From contig NC_090319.1 of the NCBI RefSeq assembly GCF_040869045.1, positions 232,493,832 through 232,557,831 on the forward strand: a stretch of 64,000 bases of DNA. The letters run 5' to 3'. The stretch comes from Eurosta solidaginis (Eukaryota; Arthropoda; Insecta; Diptera; Tephritidae). Both the position numbers and the translations under genes were made by a program. Positions 53,180-64,000 of this stretch are shown in pieces; position 1 is the stretch's first letter, and each line of letters starts with the position of its first letter. The notes beneath the pieces are model-generated. The model was not told the origin of the DNA and made no database searches. It was given only the letters and a program-made list of their open reading frames with translations.

Positions 53180-56012
53180 AAGTATAACCATTTATTATCA
53201 AAACATATCGGGATTGAGAACGAGGTCTAAAGAAGTATTTTTTCCACTTCACAGTGTGATTATGATGTCTACGTTATTGTCGAGACTTGGCTCAATGATG
53301 ACTTTTCAGACTCAGAATTTTTTGATCAAAGGTTGTTCCACGCCTATCGTAAGGATAGAGATCCCATCAAAACGGGACGTCTTAGAGGTGGTGGAGTATT
53401 AATAGCTGTAAGGCGTCCCCTTCTCTCTTCCCTTGTTCCGCTCTCTAATAGTGACTCTCTTTTGGATCAGCTCTGTGTTTGTATTACGGGGTCGTCTGGC
53501 AAGTTATTTATTTGTGTCTCATACATTCCGCCTTGCAGCGCAGATTCGCTGTACTATGCTCATATCAATAACATATTTGACCTTTACGAAAACAATGTTG
53601 ATAGTCATGTCTGCTTTTTGTGTGATTTCAATCTAAGTAAAGTTGTATGGTCCAAAATTATTAATGATACCGTCCTAACGCCTACTAATATCAATCATCC
53701 TCATGAGATCAATTTCTTGGACACCCTTTTTGGGGCTAACTTAATTCAGATTAACCACTTCGTTAACCAGTTAAATAATATCCTGGACTTAATTTTTGTT
53801 GATGAGAATCTAATTACTCACTTGGCCGAATGTACGTTTCCTATTTATAAGTCTGATATGCATCATGTACCATTATCGTTATCTATAGAATTCTTCGACC
53901 TGGTGCCGAATAACAACATTAATAATACTGTCCGCTTCTATAATTTCAAGGATGCAAATTATGATACTTTTAACTCACTGATATCTGAAACTGATTGGAG
54001 CTCTATTTTCTTTGCTAAAAACCCTGCTGAATGCTTCGATGCCTTCTTGCTTGTGTTGTCAGACATCTTCAGTACGAATCTCGCTTTACTTCCGGTTAAA
54101 GTTCACAAGCTACCCTGGTACACTACTAGGTTAAAAAAAGCTGAAAAATCAAAGAAATAAGTACCATAAATTATATAAAGCGACTCACGACATTTCTTTT
54201 AAAGATCAGTATACCTATTATATGACTCAGTTCAATGTTCTGGATAAGTTCTTATACAGTAAATACATTTCTCGATTTGAGGATGAGTTAAAAGCAAATC
54301 CTAAATCTTTTTGGAACTATGTTCGGTCTAAGAAAGGTTGTACCAATATCCCAACCTGTGTGAAATTTAACGATACCAGTTCAGAGAGCCTGGCTGTTAC
54401 AGTAAACTTTTTTGCTGATTTTTTCAAATCTACATTTGTTGTTGATGCGGATGATACTAACAACAGGTATTCCTTTGATACACCAAAGCCTTTAAACTTT
54501 GGGTCCCTGCCTGTATCTGAAATGCACATTATTAAGGGTATCTCCTCCTTACAGTCCTCACTGAAAACTGATATAGATGGTTTGTCCTGTTCTTTATTTA
54601 AAAAGTGTAGTAGGTCCCTTTGTGTTCCATTGCGTCATATTTTCAATACTTCTCTTTCGGCCGGAGTTTTTATTGATCGCTGGAAGCTGGCGTCCATCAC
54701 CCCAATCTTGAAGTCAGGCAATAAAAATGATGTTGACCTGTTCCAAACTTTTTGAAAAGGTAGTTAAGGACAAGTTATCATTCGCTATCAATAAAATAAT
54801 CGATCCATGTCAGCATGGTTTTATTGCAGGGCGTTCGACTGTCACAAATCTAGCGGTTTTTCCCAGTTTTGTGTCTCAGCGTTCAAGGATGGATGTCAAG
54901 TTGACACCATATATACAGATTTTTCCAAGGCCTTTGACACAGTTTCGCATAAACTACTTTTGTGGAAACTTGAAAACATGGGCTTTCATTCAAGTTTTCT
55001 GTTGTGGCTGAAGTCTTACCTAGAAAATAGGATATATTTTGTTTAAATCGAGAAAACTAAGTCCTACAAATTCTTAGCAACTTCCGGTGTACCACAAGGT
55101 AGCATCCTTGGTCCTATTTTATTCATAATTTTTATTAATGATGTTGGTTCTTGCCTAAAATATTCTAATCATTTACTTTATGCAGACGATTTAAAACTCT
55201 TCCGTAAGATCACCAGTATTTCTGATGCTTTGCGTCTGCAGGAAGATCTGAATGCTATCAACGATTGGGCTTCACAAAATAACCTGCGACTCAACATTAG
55301 TAAATGCTGTCACATAACGTTTAGTAAGTCAATGAATATCCTTTCGTCCGTGTATTCGATCTCAAACGTAACGCTTGCCTCAGTTGATGAGTTTCGTGAT
55401 CTTGGCGTAATTTTTGATTCGTCTTTTACCTTTGCTAATCATGTTAACTTTCTTATACCAAAAGCTTATGTCAACTTAGCTTTCTTACGACGATATGCGA
55501 AGGATTTCAAAGACCCGTATAACAGAAAGATTTTGTATAATTCCTCAGTACGTTCAAAGTTAGAATATGCCTAAGTCATTTGGAATCCGATATACTCTTC
55601 ACACTCTTTAAGAATTGAACGAGTTCAGCGGAAATTCATGCGGTTTGCTCTTCAATTTCTACACTTTGATAATCCCATGCCACCCTACAATGCGAGATGC
55701 ATGCTTATAAATGTCTTGCCACTTGAAGTCAGGCGTTCTGTTCAAGGCTTAATGTTTATTTTTGATATAATATCTGGTGCTATTGATTGTTCCGAACTTC
55801 TGGGTCAGGTAACTTTCAATGTCCCTAACAGAGCCCTCCGCTTTTACAATACATTCCGTATTGAAGTGTTGCGTTCTAATTACTTCAGCTTTGCTCCTCT
55901 TCTAAGAGGATTAGTAGAATTGAATCACCTATCTAGGAGTCTAGATCTTGACTTTTCCATGTCTAGGTCTCTCCTCAAGGCATGCATTGAGTTTTACTAT
56001 CTATCACATTAA
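53180..56012 (+). pseudogene. CR1-type ORF2: endonuclease and RT
   Basis: The endonuclease starts near 53190 (IYYQNISGLRTRSKE) and continues at 53333-54160 with GGGVLIAVRR, CVSYIPP, FLCDFNLSKVVW and KSDMHHVPL. After a shift near 54158 the linker and early RT are in 54222-54755 (WKLASITPILKSGN). A short deletion near 54740 removes the NYRP block. The RT core runs in one frame from 54807 to 56012 with only two stops (55044 and 55572). It shows TIYTDFSKAFDTVSHKL, SGVPQGSILGPILF and the intact catalytic YADD at 55179-55190. Few breaks in 2.8 kb suggest moderate age. Confidence 0.82.
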
Positions 56013-56119
56013 GTCATACTTAAATTAATAATTTAGTTCTAAGTACACTGTAATCTAGTCAGTAAGGTATGTTACCATTGACTCAATAAAGAAGTGAAAT
56101 GAAACGAAATGAAATGAAA

Positions 56120-59080
56120 ATAAGGTGGGGTAGCACCCCATTGGTATCGTTTTCTTGAAGTTCGGGCCATAGATGCCAGCTCGCGTTCTTCCGTTATCGA
56201 ATTTCGATCCATCAGTGAACCAGACCTCTGAGTCAGGGTCATTATAAGGATTCCCTGTTTCCCAGTGGGTCCTGTCCACAATGGACACTTCAATGAAATT
56301 CTGAGCTTAGGGGATATTACGTCACGCAGTTTTAATGCGGGATTTCCTATGAATTTATTACTTTCATATGCCCTATCATGTTTCCTGGCTTCCACTCCGA
56401 AATATTTTGAAGCCTTAGTGCGCCTAGTGTTGGCTCTTTCTCTCTCAGAATAGGGAAGGGAGGTATTCCTCCCAAACCATTAAGAAATGCAAACTAGTCG
56501 ATGCAGAGAGAGAATGCGAGAATTGTATTTTAGTTCCACCCAGGATAGGACAGTTTTGTTAGGATTGACAGAGAGTCCTTTGCTATTGCACCACCTCTCT
56601 ATGATGCAAATTGCTTGTTGCTTGCGATCTGATATTGATTCCTCGTACATCCCTGTGATGTAAATAGCTAGGTCATATGCATACGCTTGTGTGTCAAATT
56701 CCTTGCTTTTCATTAACTGAAAGAAGTCATCGATGACCAGGAATCGCAGGAGAGGGGAGAGCACACCTCCTTCTGGGCAACATCTAGTGGCCGTAATTGA
56801 TTCAGTTGTCCCTCCCAGTTCCAAATAGACTTTTCTAATCTTTAACATGGACAGCGCCCATCGAATTATCATAGGGCTTATGTCCTTGTAAATCATAGCT
56901 TGTTCGATAGCTTGATGTGTTGTGGTATCGAAGGCCCCTGATATGTCAATAAAAGCGCAGAGGGTTATATTTTTGGATCTAGAGCCCTTTCAATTTTTAC
57001 CGTGAGGCTATTGAATATCCGTCTCCGGGGATTTCCCTGACTAGTAGGTGAACAGATTCCTAGACAGAGGGAGTTTATTTAGATTAACCTCCCTGATAAG
57101 CTGATCTAAGATTTCTCCATGCCCTTTAGGAGAAGCGAGCTCAGGCTTATTGGTCGATACGACGAGGGCAGTTGCTCGGGCTTCCCTGGCTTTGGTAAAA
57201 ATAACCTCTGCGCACCTGTTTGGAATATAGCCGAGCAGTAATGAGGCCTTATATAAAGTATATAGAAGACTGGGGCTATATGATTTAACCTTTGCTGTAA
57301 CAGACAAGGATAGACCCCATCCGGTCCTGGTGACTTGAATGGGCTGAAAGCAGACAGGACCCATTGCACCGGTTTGACAGTAGTGAGCTTTGTTGCTAGG
57401 CTTTTTTCATTGCCGCTGATGGTCGGCAAATTTGCCATTATAGGTGCTGATTGATAGCCTACTGTGCAGTCTTGAAAGTGAGTTTTATCTGTTTTTTTTA
57501 TCAAAGTGCCAATTACATTTCTGTGATCTCTAGGAACGCCTTTTTGTACTCGAACCGCTGCTGGAAGATCATTAATCTTCTCACAGTGTTTTCTCCAGGT
57601 AGCCCTTTTAGATTCCCAAGTTCTTTATTGTAAGATGTTAAAGCGACTTTGTACGAGTCCCAGTCGCCCGTAGCTCTCGCTCTATTAAACAGCTTCCTAG
57701 TCTGGCTTCTTAGCTGCCCCACCCCTTTTGTTCCACCAAGGCACATCGCGTTGTTACGTATCTTTCCTTGGGGAAAATCTCAGTGAAAGCTGTTGTAATG
57801 TCTGAGTGGCGCCGTTCAGCTTCCTTCTCATGCTCCTGCACGGTTGTTATGGGTCGATATAAGCTGTTTCCAGCTTCCTCAATAATAAAACGGAAAACGA
57901 TTTGGTTTCCTGGGATTTCTAAATGCTGGCGTGTGTTCAGAAAAGTGACCAATGCCGAATATAATGTGTTTGTGGTCCTACATCGACTCCTCCCCTTAAA
58001 CATGCCAGTTAGTTACGCTGCTGGCCATATTATGGCTGCACAGAGTAAGATCCAAAACTTCCCCTATAATAGCATTTACAAAGGTGGGTTCATTGCCCCT
58101 GTTGATAATGCTTATATTGTTACTACCAATAAACTCAATGAGGTGCTCACCCCTGTTCTTGATGTTCGTGCTGCCCCACATTGTGTGATGGTAATTTGCG
58201 GCACAGCAGAGGATCCATGGTATACCACTCAGATGACAGTATTTGATGAGGGATATTACTTCAGTTGTTGGGGCCGTATATTCGTCACCCGGAAAGTATG
58301 CAGGGGCCATAATGGGCCACTTGTTCGCATATTGTTTATTGCTTAAAAGAATCGCCGTTCGTGGGCGAGAACTGGCGGTATAGATAAACTTACCATCAGT
58401 ACTGTTCAGGCCTTTTACGGCAGAGTGTAGAATCCAAGGCTCCTGGATGTAGGCTATACCCAGAACTTTATCGGCAAATTTTTTAAGTAGGACGTCTGAA
58501 GCTGGCTGGTTGGTGTGGTGGAGGTTCACCTGAAGGCATTTCAAACGTCTTGGCTTTTGGGCTTTAATTGGGAGGGGAGACACCAGCTGCGGTCTTTGCG
58601 GCCACGTGTAGACACCTTCCTTGCACTATTGTTGCGCTACATAACGGCTTCTTCAGCCGTTCGTCTTTGGCATTTCTTGTTCCCTCTGGCCAGGAGTCGC
58701 TTAAGGCGCTTACGAGCGGCACGACTTACCGGATCGCGCTCTACATTTTGGCCATGCTGATCAATTTTCGCCGGAGAGGCAAGAAGCCTCTGTTAGTCCT
58801 CGGGCGAGATTGTAGATTGTGACTCTAACGGATTTGCATTCTGCAGAGTATCCATATCTGCCCTCTCCACGTTATATAGGGGACTATTCGGCCCTGAAAT
58901 TTCTGTGGCGACAGCTGATTCGGCTTGCACCGAAAATTCGCAAACGACCTGATCTATTGGGAGCTGTTCAGCTCCATTTTGGGTTATTTGAGTATTATGT
59001 TTAATAAATACCCAGGAGTATGGGAGATAGGTCAGTTGGGATACAGCCCGCAATATCCCAGCAAGACTAGTTAGAACCAC
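56120..59080 (-). pseudogene. LOA/R1-like LINE, second family, minus strand
   Basis: In element order from the right there is an ORF1 remnant (58793-59080), then the endonuclease at 57996-58583 (LQVNLHHTNQPASDVLL, IAYIQEPW, NRGEHLIEFIGSNNISIINRG, VLDLTLCS). RT pieces follow at 57041-57746 (SPFKSPGPDGVYPCLL, YRPISLSSLLLKGME) and at 56480-56896 (EGGVLSPLLRFLVIDDF, AYAYDLAIYITG). RNase H begins at 56395-56150 (EVWFTDGSKFDNG) and is cut at 56120 by the CR1 element. The catalytic YADD is YAYD, so one aspartate is lost. RNase H after RT puts it with LOA/R1-type elements, but it differs clearly from the LOA family in this window. Confidence 0.78.
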
Positions 59081-59578
59081 AGGGCGTCAGGTATTTGGAG
59101 GCCACCGTTATAAGACACACTAACGTAGTTCCATTCATCCCATGAGCACGTTTTCGCACGAGTTCGGATGAGACTCGGAATTAAGGGTTTTGTCGTCCTC
59201 TCTAGATCCGCCATATTTATTAACAAAGCATGGGCACCTTATTCAGGGTGTGACTCTTCACCACGTATGGTCTTGAGCAAAGGATAGGCCCTGTTTACAG
59301 GAATCTTGGCCCTGAGTGAGGAAAGTGGGTACAGATGGGAGCTGGGAGAAGAAAGAAAGTCTGGTTATAGGGAGGAGAAAATGGTCGCCGCTCGCATTCG
59401 CCGCCGAAGCGTTACCAGGTGTCACCGCGAGGAGGCTCCGCCCCAATATGGGGGGAGGGTGCAAGCACCTACGAGTCGACGCTTTGGGATAACGCCGGTG
59501 TGTGCAAGGCGAGACATTCCCATCCCATTCAGTATATGTGAGGTCTTTGTCGACCGGCCAGTTCAACCTAACCTAACC
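59081..59578 (+). other. LINE 3' end-like sequence
   Basis: The stretch ends at 59550-59578 with GACCGGCCAGTTCAACCTAACC, the same 3' terminus as the LOA copies at 17880 and 49755, in plus orientation. The roughly 450 bp before it do not match their coding part, so it is a 3' UTR of a related element or a non-autonomous derivative. Confidence 0.5.
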
Positions 59579-60848
59579 CAAATGTGATATTGCAGAAAAA
59601 ATTGTTTACAAGATTAAGCCGCCCTTTTCCAACTTTTCTTGCAACACGCATATGTTTGGTCATTTATTTTGTCTTTAATGTCAATTCCTGAATTGGAAAT
59701 ATTTTATTTATTTCTTTTTGGACAATGCTTCTTTTTCACATCATCTTCAGAAAAAATTATGGTATGATTTTAATTTAGTTCCAGCAATTTAATCAATTTT
59801 ATTGTCTAGTCAATGGAAAGTATACCAAGCGAAAGATCAAGGAGAGAGTACATTTGAATAACAAGACCTTAATTATTCGTATTTTTTTCGAATTCTGCTA
59901 ATCAAGAGAAAAAACATGAGCATACAAATAATAAAAAAAGAATACAACATTTTTAAACTTTTTGTTTATATAAATGGTTCAAAACGCAGCGAAAATGTGT
60001 CCTTAAACACAGATATAATATGATGAATTTTTGTTAAACTATTGCTTATCAAAATCAAAACTATAAAAGCAATTACCGAACTTAGGTGAACGATTACTTA
60101 GAGTCCATCTAGATTAAAAACTTCCCTGTAAATTAAATACCTATAAATTGCGCATTTTTTGAACCATTGTTTTTGTGCTCTTAACTCTGTGTAAAGTTTT
60201 AAGTTTGTTGCTGAATATTCACCCCTCCGTACGATTTGCTAAGTATCTCGACCATGAGCCCGCTAGGGGAACCATTTGGCCAAGAAATACGTTCGGAATT
60301 CAAGCATCTAGTTTTCTAGGGCTTCTGATTTTTTATTATCTCCACCAAGCGAAATTTTGTATCCGCTTGTTGCATTATCAATTTCTATCCCCATGAAAAG
60401 TTACTCAAAAATCAATAAACCTCCATATGCTCTAAATGGATTTTCTAAATAAGTTCTCCAGGTTATCTGAATGTTCCTTAAAAGTCGAAAGCAACAGTTC
60501 CGAATTCGAATGGGTTTTTCTAAGCGTCTGGGCTATCGAGAAGTTCCTTAAAACTCGAAAGAAAAATTTCCAAGTTCGAAAGATTTTTCGAACTTTCCCC
60601 TGGATCCCCTAGCGAAAATTATATCCCCTCAGGTTGCGAGGGGTTCTGAAGTATGGTCTTAGTCTCAATAATAAAGCACTGCGGGAAGTTACTCAAAAAC
60701 CGGTCGCCACATTCCATATGTTGTTAATATACTTTCTTAATATCTCTAAGTATCTCGATTCCTTTCCCATCTAACAAACTATTTTATCTTAAATATTAAA
60801 ACATAATAAAGCCGAATGCTTTGTTTAAATATTCAGGTCTCTGGGATT
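59579..60848. other. unassigned AT-rich region
   Basis: No gene is seen. From about 60380 to 60720 there is a weak direct repeat: GTTACTCAAAAA-C is followed by CCATATG in both halves, and CTTAAAA(G/C)TCGAAAG is repeated at 60477 and 60547. Confidence 0.4.
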
Positions 60849-60955
60849 AGAGGTTTACGCCGGTCACTTAATCGTCGGCGGCGGCGTAGGCTCTATTATA
60901 TACCGACGGCGGCGGCGTGGCCGGCGAGCAGACAAAGTGATCGGCGCAAACCTCT
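60849..60955. mobile_element. GC-rich inverted-repeat element, MITE-like
   Basis: AGAGGTTTACGCCGGTCACTT at the left end is matched by the imperfect complement AAGTGATCGGCGCAAACCTCT at the right. Between them, CGGCGGCGGCGT occurs twice, around CTATTATATACC. The 107-bp unit stands out as a GC-rich island in AT-rich DNA. It may be a small TIR element or a cruciform-forming repeat. Confidence 0.5.
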
Positions 60956-61029
60956 GAATTGAATGGCTGGATTTCAGAGTATCACATTGTTCACAAATAA
61001 TGAATATGGAAACATACTGCTGACATCAA

Positions 61030-62655
61030 TAGTATTTTTGACGATCTGGAACAATATCATTTAATGAGTGGAGAATCGAATGGTTGTGCTGCTGCAGTGA
61101 TGGAGAAGTATCCGTCTGCACTTTATGTACATTGCGCAAGCCATTCGGCGGTTGGTGAAGCGTGCTCCATTTCTCTCATAAGAAACTGTCTTGGGTCCAT
61201 AAAGCAGATAATTTATTTCTTCAGACCTTCAGCAAAACGCGAAGCTATTCTCAAGGATGCCGTCGAAACTTTGAATTATCCAACAAAGAAAGAACGTTTG
61301 AAGCGATTGTGTGAAACAAGATGGACGGAAAGACTAGATGCTGTGATCTGCTTCAAAGAAATATTTGCTCCGATTTATTTCAGTTTAGAAAAAATGCATG
61401 ACTGTGGAAACGCTGAAAGTTCTAGAAATGCTATAATTTACCTAACACTTTGAAGACTGGAGGAATCATTATGGCAATGGTTGTTGTTAACGAAATTTTT
61501 TCTTTGACTCAAGCAGTAACTTCTTACCTTCAAGGGAAAAGTGTTGATCTTTCTGCAGCAGTATGCGCGGCTGATGATCTGGCTGTTTTGTTGAAGGAAA
61601 TGAGGGAAAAGGCTAAGTCAAAGTTCAAAGAAATGTTTATTGATGCTAAAGAGTTAGCTGAATCTATTGTAGAGAAGATTGAATTCCTAGGATTGTGAGT
61701 AGTGAAAAAAATCGAGAAAACTCGAAAACCGCTCAGCAGAACAATATTTTCGCAAATTAATATTCATTCTCAATGGCGGCCACCGTGGTGTGATGGTAGC
61801 GTGCTCCGCCTACCACACCGTATGCCCTGGGTTCACACCCCGGGCAAAGCAACATCAAAGATTTTAGAAATAAAGTTTTTCAATTTTTTCTAAGCGGGGT
61901 CGCCCCTCGGCAGTGTTTGTCAAGCGCTCCGGGTGTATTTCTGCCATGAAAAGCTCTCAGTGAAAACTCATCTGCCTTGCAGATGCCGTTCGGAGTCGGC
62001 ATAAAACATGTAGGTCCCGTCCTGCCAATTTGTAGGGAAAAGCAAAAGGAGCACGACGCAAATTGGAAGAGAAGCTCGGCCTTAGATCTCTTCGGAGGTT
62101 ATCGCGCCTTACATTTTTTTTTTTTTTTTTTAATATTCATCCCTTTCATCGATCACTTCATACCTTCAGTGTCCAATAGATTGATCAAGCATAAAACCAC
62201 ATTGTCCATTATTGAAAATGTCATTCCCGATAAATTGGTCAGAATAGTAGGTGAAAATGTTTCTGAAACTGTCGAAATAATAATGGATCAGTGGCCAGCA
62301 CTTACTGGATCATCGGCATATGTGGTGAAAAATGAAGTCCTACTATGGAGACAATGTTGGGTTGGAGCAGAAGATCGCCCAAAGACATTCATCGACGCCT
62401 TGAATCTTGTAATGAAGAATTTTTTCCACACGTTTTCAATTTTTTGAAGATTGGAGCCACGTTAGCTGTAACTATTGCCAGCATTGAACGAAGTTTTTTT
62501 TAACATTGAGACGTTTGAAAAATTGGATAAGGAATTCAACAGGAGAAGATAGCCTGAATGGACTTGCCCTATTAAATATCAATAGAAATATTGATATCAC
62601 AGTGGGAGAAGTCATTGGCCGATTCGCTCAAAAACGGAGGAAAATAAATTTGTAA
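61030..62655 (+). pseudogene. hAT-type transposase remnant
   Basis: From about 61030 the translation fits the C-terminal half of a hAT transposase of the ZMYM1-like type. MSGESNGCAAAVMEKYP leads to VHCASHS, and then CETRWTERLDAV (about residue 88 of the 61064 frame). A frameshift at 61450 leads to an 82-codon helical stretch. A SINE (61775-62130) interrupts the gene. After it come residues leading to the hAT dimerisation motif LKIGATLAVTIASIERSF (about 62450-62495), followed by stops and NGLALLNI-like sequence in another frame. The RNase H-like N-terminal part and the TIRs are not seen. The gene is dead. Confidence 0.78.
61775..62130 (+). mobile_element. tRNA-derived SINE, copy 2, inside hAT remnant
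   Basis: The sense strand starts at 61775 (GGCGGCCACCGTGGTGTGATG) and has a B-box-like GGGTTCACACCCC at about 61832. It matches copy 1 along its whole length and ends in a run of about 17 T at 62114-62130. TAATATTCAT at 61758-61767 and 62131-62140 is the likely target duplication. The seven bases between it and the SINE head are extra or are diverged TSD. The internal body (GCGGGGTCGCCCCTCGGCAG, GCAGATGCCGTTCGGAGTCG) is well conserved between copies. Confidence 0.87.
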
Positions 62656-64000
62656 TTTTGCTTTTTACTATTAATTATTACAAGAACATTTTCAATAAAT
62701 GGATCACTTAATAAATACAATACTATTTCCTCCCAATAACATTATTCCATACAATATGTACTTATCATCACTTAACAAAATTTGAATTTTAAATTTTTTG
62801 TTCTCCTCCTCCCCCCCCCCCCCCCCCCTTGTTTATAAGTATTTAAGGAAGTCGACTTTTCGGTCATTTCGGAAAGATCCGCGGTTTTTGCCTCAAAATC
62901 TCGTGAATCGTTCAAAAAATTTCGGGAGTAGCTCCTTGCGGAGAGAGGGAGAAATACTTAAAATGGTCAAAATTAGGCTAACTCTAATACCCGTCGTCGC
63001 CACGATTTCTTTAAATCATTTGCGGCTACTTGCTGGTCATGCACAAAGGCGATTGCTATCTATTATCTACTAATAGACATGTCTCTCGTGGCACAGTTTT
63101 AACGGTTAGCATCAATGCTAGCTTATTGTTGATCGCGCCAAAAGGCGCCTTCAGTTTTTTCGGCTGTTTTTAAGAACTACAATTCCCGACGTGCGAACAG
63201 TAGCAATCCCGACCACCAGTCGCTACCACGCATCCTGGCCCTTATACCATATGCCAGCACAGAAGCCATAGGACTGCGACTTCGAACTCATACCTTCGTT
63301 GACATCACTTTCCTAGAAGCCCTAGATGTAGCTCCGAAGGCTTTCTGACGGATGTTTTTGTCGCGCTATGCTTCGAGTTACACCAAAAAAACACCCTGAA
63401 ACGTTAGGGAGTAACTATTCGGTCAAGGATGCCGCCCTCGAAATCATAAGCAGTCTAAGTGGATATCATTACGTAACTCATGGGTGAAAATCGTATAATC
63501 CTTGGCGCATCTATATAATTTAAACTTTACAAGGACCGTGGATAAAAGTTTAAAAATGTAGACCAAAATTTGCAGACGTTTGTGTTTGATACATTGACTG
63601 AATAGTCTTCGTTTCCGGCCTTATGATATAAGAGCTCATTATGGATGACCGCCTTCAGTTTTCAGACAAGTTCGACTATCCAGTACGTTAGGGTAGTAGA
63701 ACACCCAGTAATTTGTCCGACTCTCTTGAGAAAGCTTTTGCTTCACCACTTTGGGTGTTCTTTCGAAGGACAAAGCCTAACCTGGTTAAACAATGTGCCT
63801 ACGTATTTACATTTGTAACAGGAGCCATCACGTGTAGGCCATATTTAAACATGGTTGATTGGCTATATCCAATATGATTCACTACAAGCGACAAGTTGGG
63901 GATAGAGCCGCCAACTTTAGGAAATGTCAAACCAGGAGACTTGGGTGTTGAATAATGAAGTGTGAAAATCAAAATTAAGACTCAGACGCTATTTTATAGT
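62656..64000. other. unassigned region to the window end
   Basis: No gene is recognised. A run of about 20 C at 62808-62828 is the main landmark. The part after 63080 is less AT-rich and may be an old retroelement, but I could place no motif. Confidence 0.4.

Larger units (their letters stand above)
51467..56118 (+). mobile_element. near-full-length CR1-type LINE
   Basis: The plus-strand element of about 4.6 kb has a 5' UTR (from about 51467), ORF1 with a PHD-like finger, ORF2 with endonuclease and RT, and a 3' end at about 56118 after AATAAAG and a (TGAAA)n-like tail. It ends inside the RNase H of the minus-strand LINE at 56120-59080. No sequence of that LINE is found on the 5' side, so no TSD could be set. 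Confidence 0.8.

Noticed and set aside
57768..58346. 192-codon plus-strand open frame
   Set aside because: It is antisense to the endonuclease of the second LOA/R1-like LINE, which has clear motifs.
62798..63073. 91-codon frame starting with a proline run
   Set aside because: The proline run comes only from the poly-C tract; no supporting motif.
63600..63970. possible retroelement coding near the window end
   Set aside because: Short minus-strand stretches looked protein-like, but no catalytic or zinc motif could be placed.

Overview
The window is 64 kb of AT-rich, intron-capable eukaryotic DNA made almost entirely of transposable elements in layers of nested insertion. I found no convincing host protein gene. 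The families point to a higher dipteran: DINE-1-type Helentron derivatives carrying a (GTCC)n stretch and repeated 'GGGCGTGG' blocks, LOA-, RTE- and CR1/Jockey-type LINEs, a Penelope-like element, a Ty3/gypsy element and a hAT remnant. A tephritid fruit fly is my best guess, as an inference from family resemblance only. Most of the region reads as pericentric or intergenic repeat DNA.

Layout. 1-2879: the 3' part of a Ty3/gypsy element (RNase H, integrase, polypurine tract, LTR), split by a tRNA-derived SINE and itself next to a Penelope RT scrap. 3103-13375: three Helentron-type elements (HINEs) around a 5'-truncated RTE LINE. 13498-17623: a DNA transposon with terminal inverted repeats, an intact spliced Myb/SANT-like gene and no full transposase. 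17873-23236: a full-length LOA-type LINE with a 12-bp target-site duplication (TSD). 23455-25670: a fourth HINE. 25826-31654: CR1- and Jockey-like LINE pieces, one split by a roughly 400-bp retroposon with an (AAC)n tail. 31655-33012: Penelope-like pieces arranged head to head, each with a hammerhead-like motif. 33013-34150: LOA ORF1 remnant. 34506-37920: two more HINEs. 38100-44340: mostly unassigned, with a 60-bp tandem repeat and an A-rich periodic array. 44345-46430: a CR1/L2-like LINE with an intact 676-codon ORF. 46430-59580: a second LOA copy, CR1/Jockey LINEs and another LOA/R1-like LINE. 60849-62655: a small GC-rich inverted-repeat element and a hAT transposase remnant split by a second SINE copy. 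The last 1.3 kb is unassigned.

The elements record an order of events. The two SINE copies (inside the gypsy integrase and inside hAT), the RTE, the LOA element and the (AAC)n retroposon still have recognisable TSDs, so they are relatively young. The gypsy, hAT and Penelope hosts they or others entered are older. Four HINEs carry arrays of a 130-bp monomer, giving about 4 kb of satellite-like DNA in the window. The points most worth a second look are the HINE-borne satellite, the head-to-head Penelope pair with ribozyme-like motifs, the T-tailed SINE, the (AAC)n retroposon, and the transposon that kept an accessory DNA-binding gene but lost its transposase.
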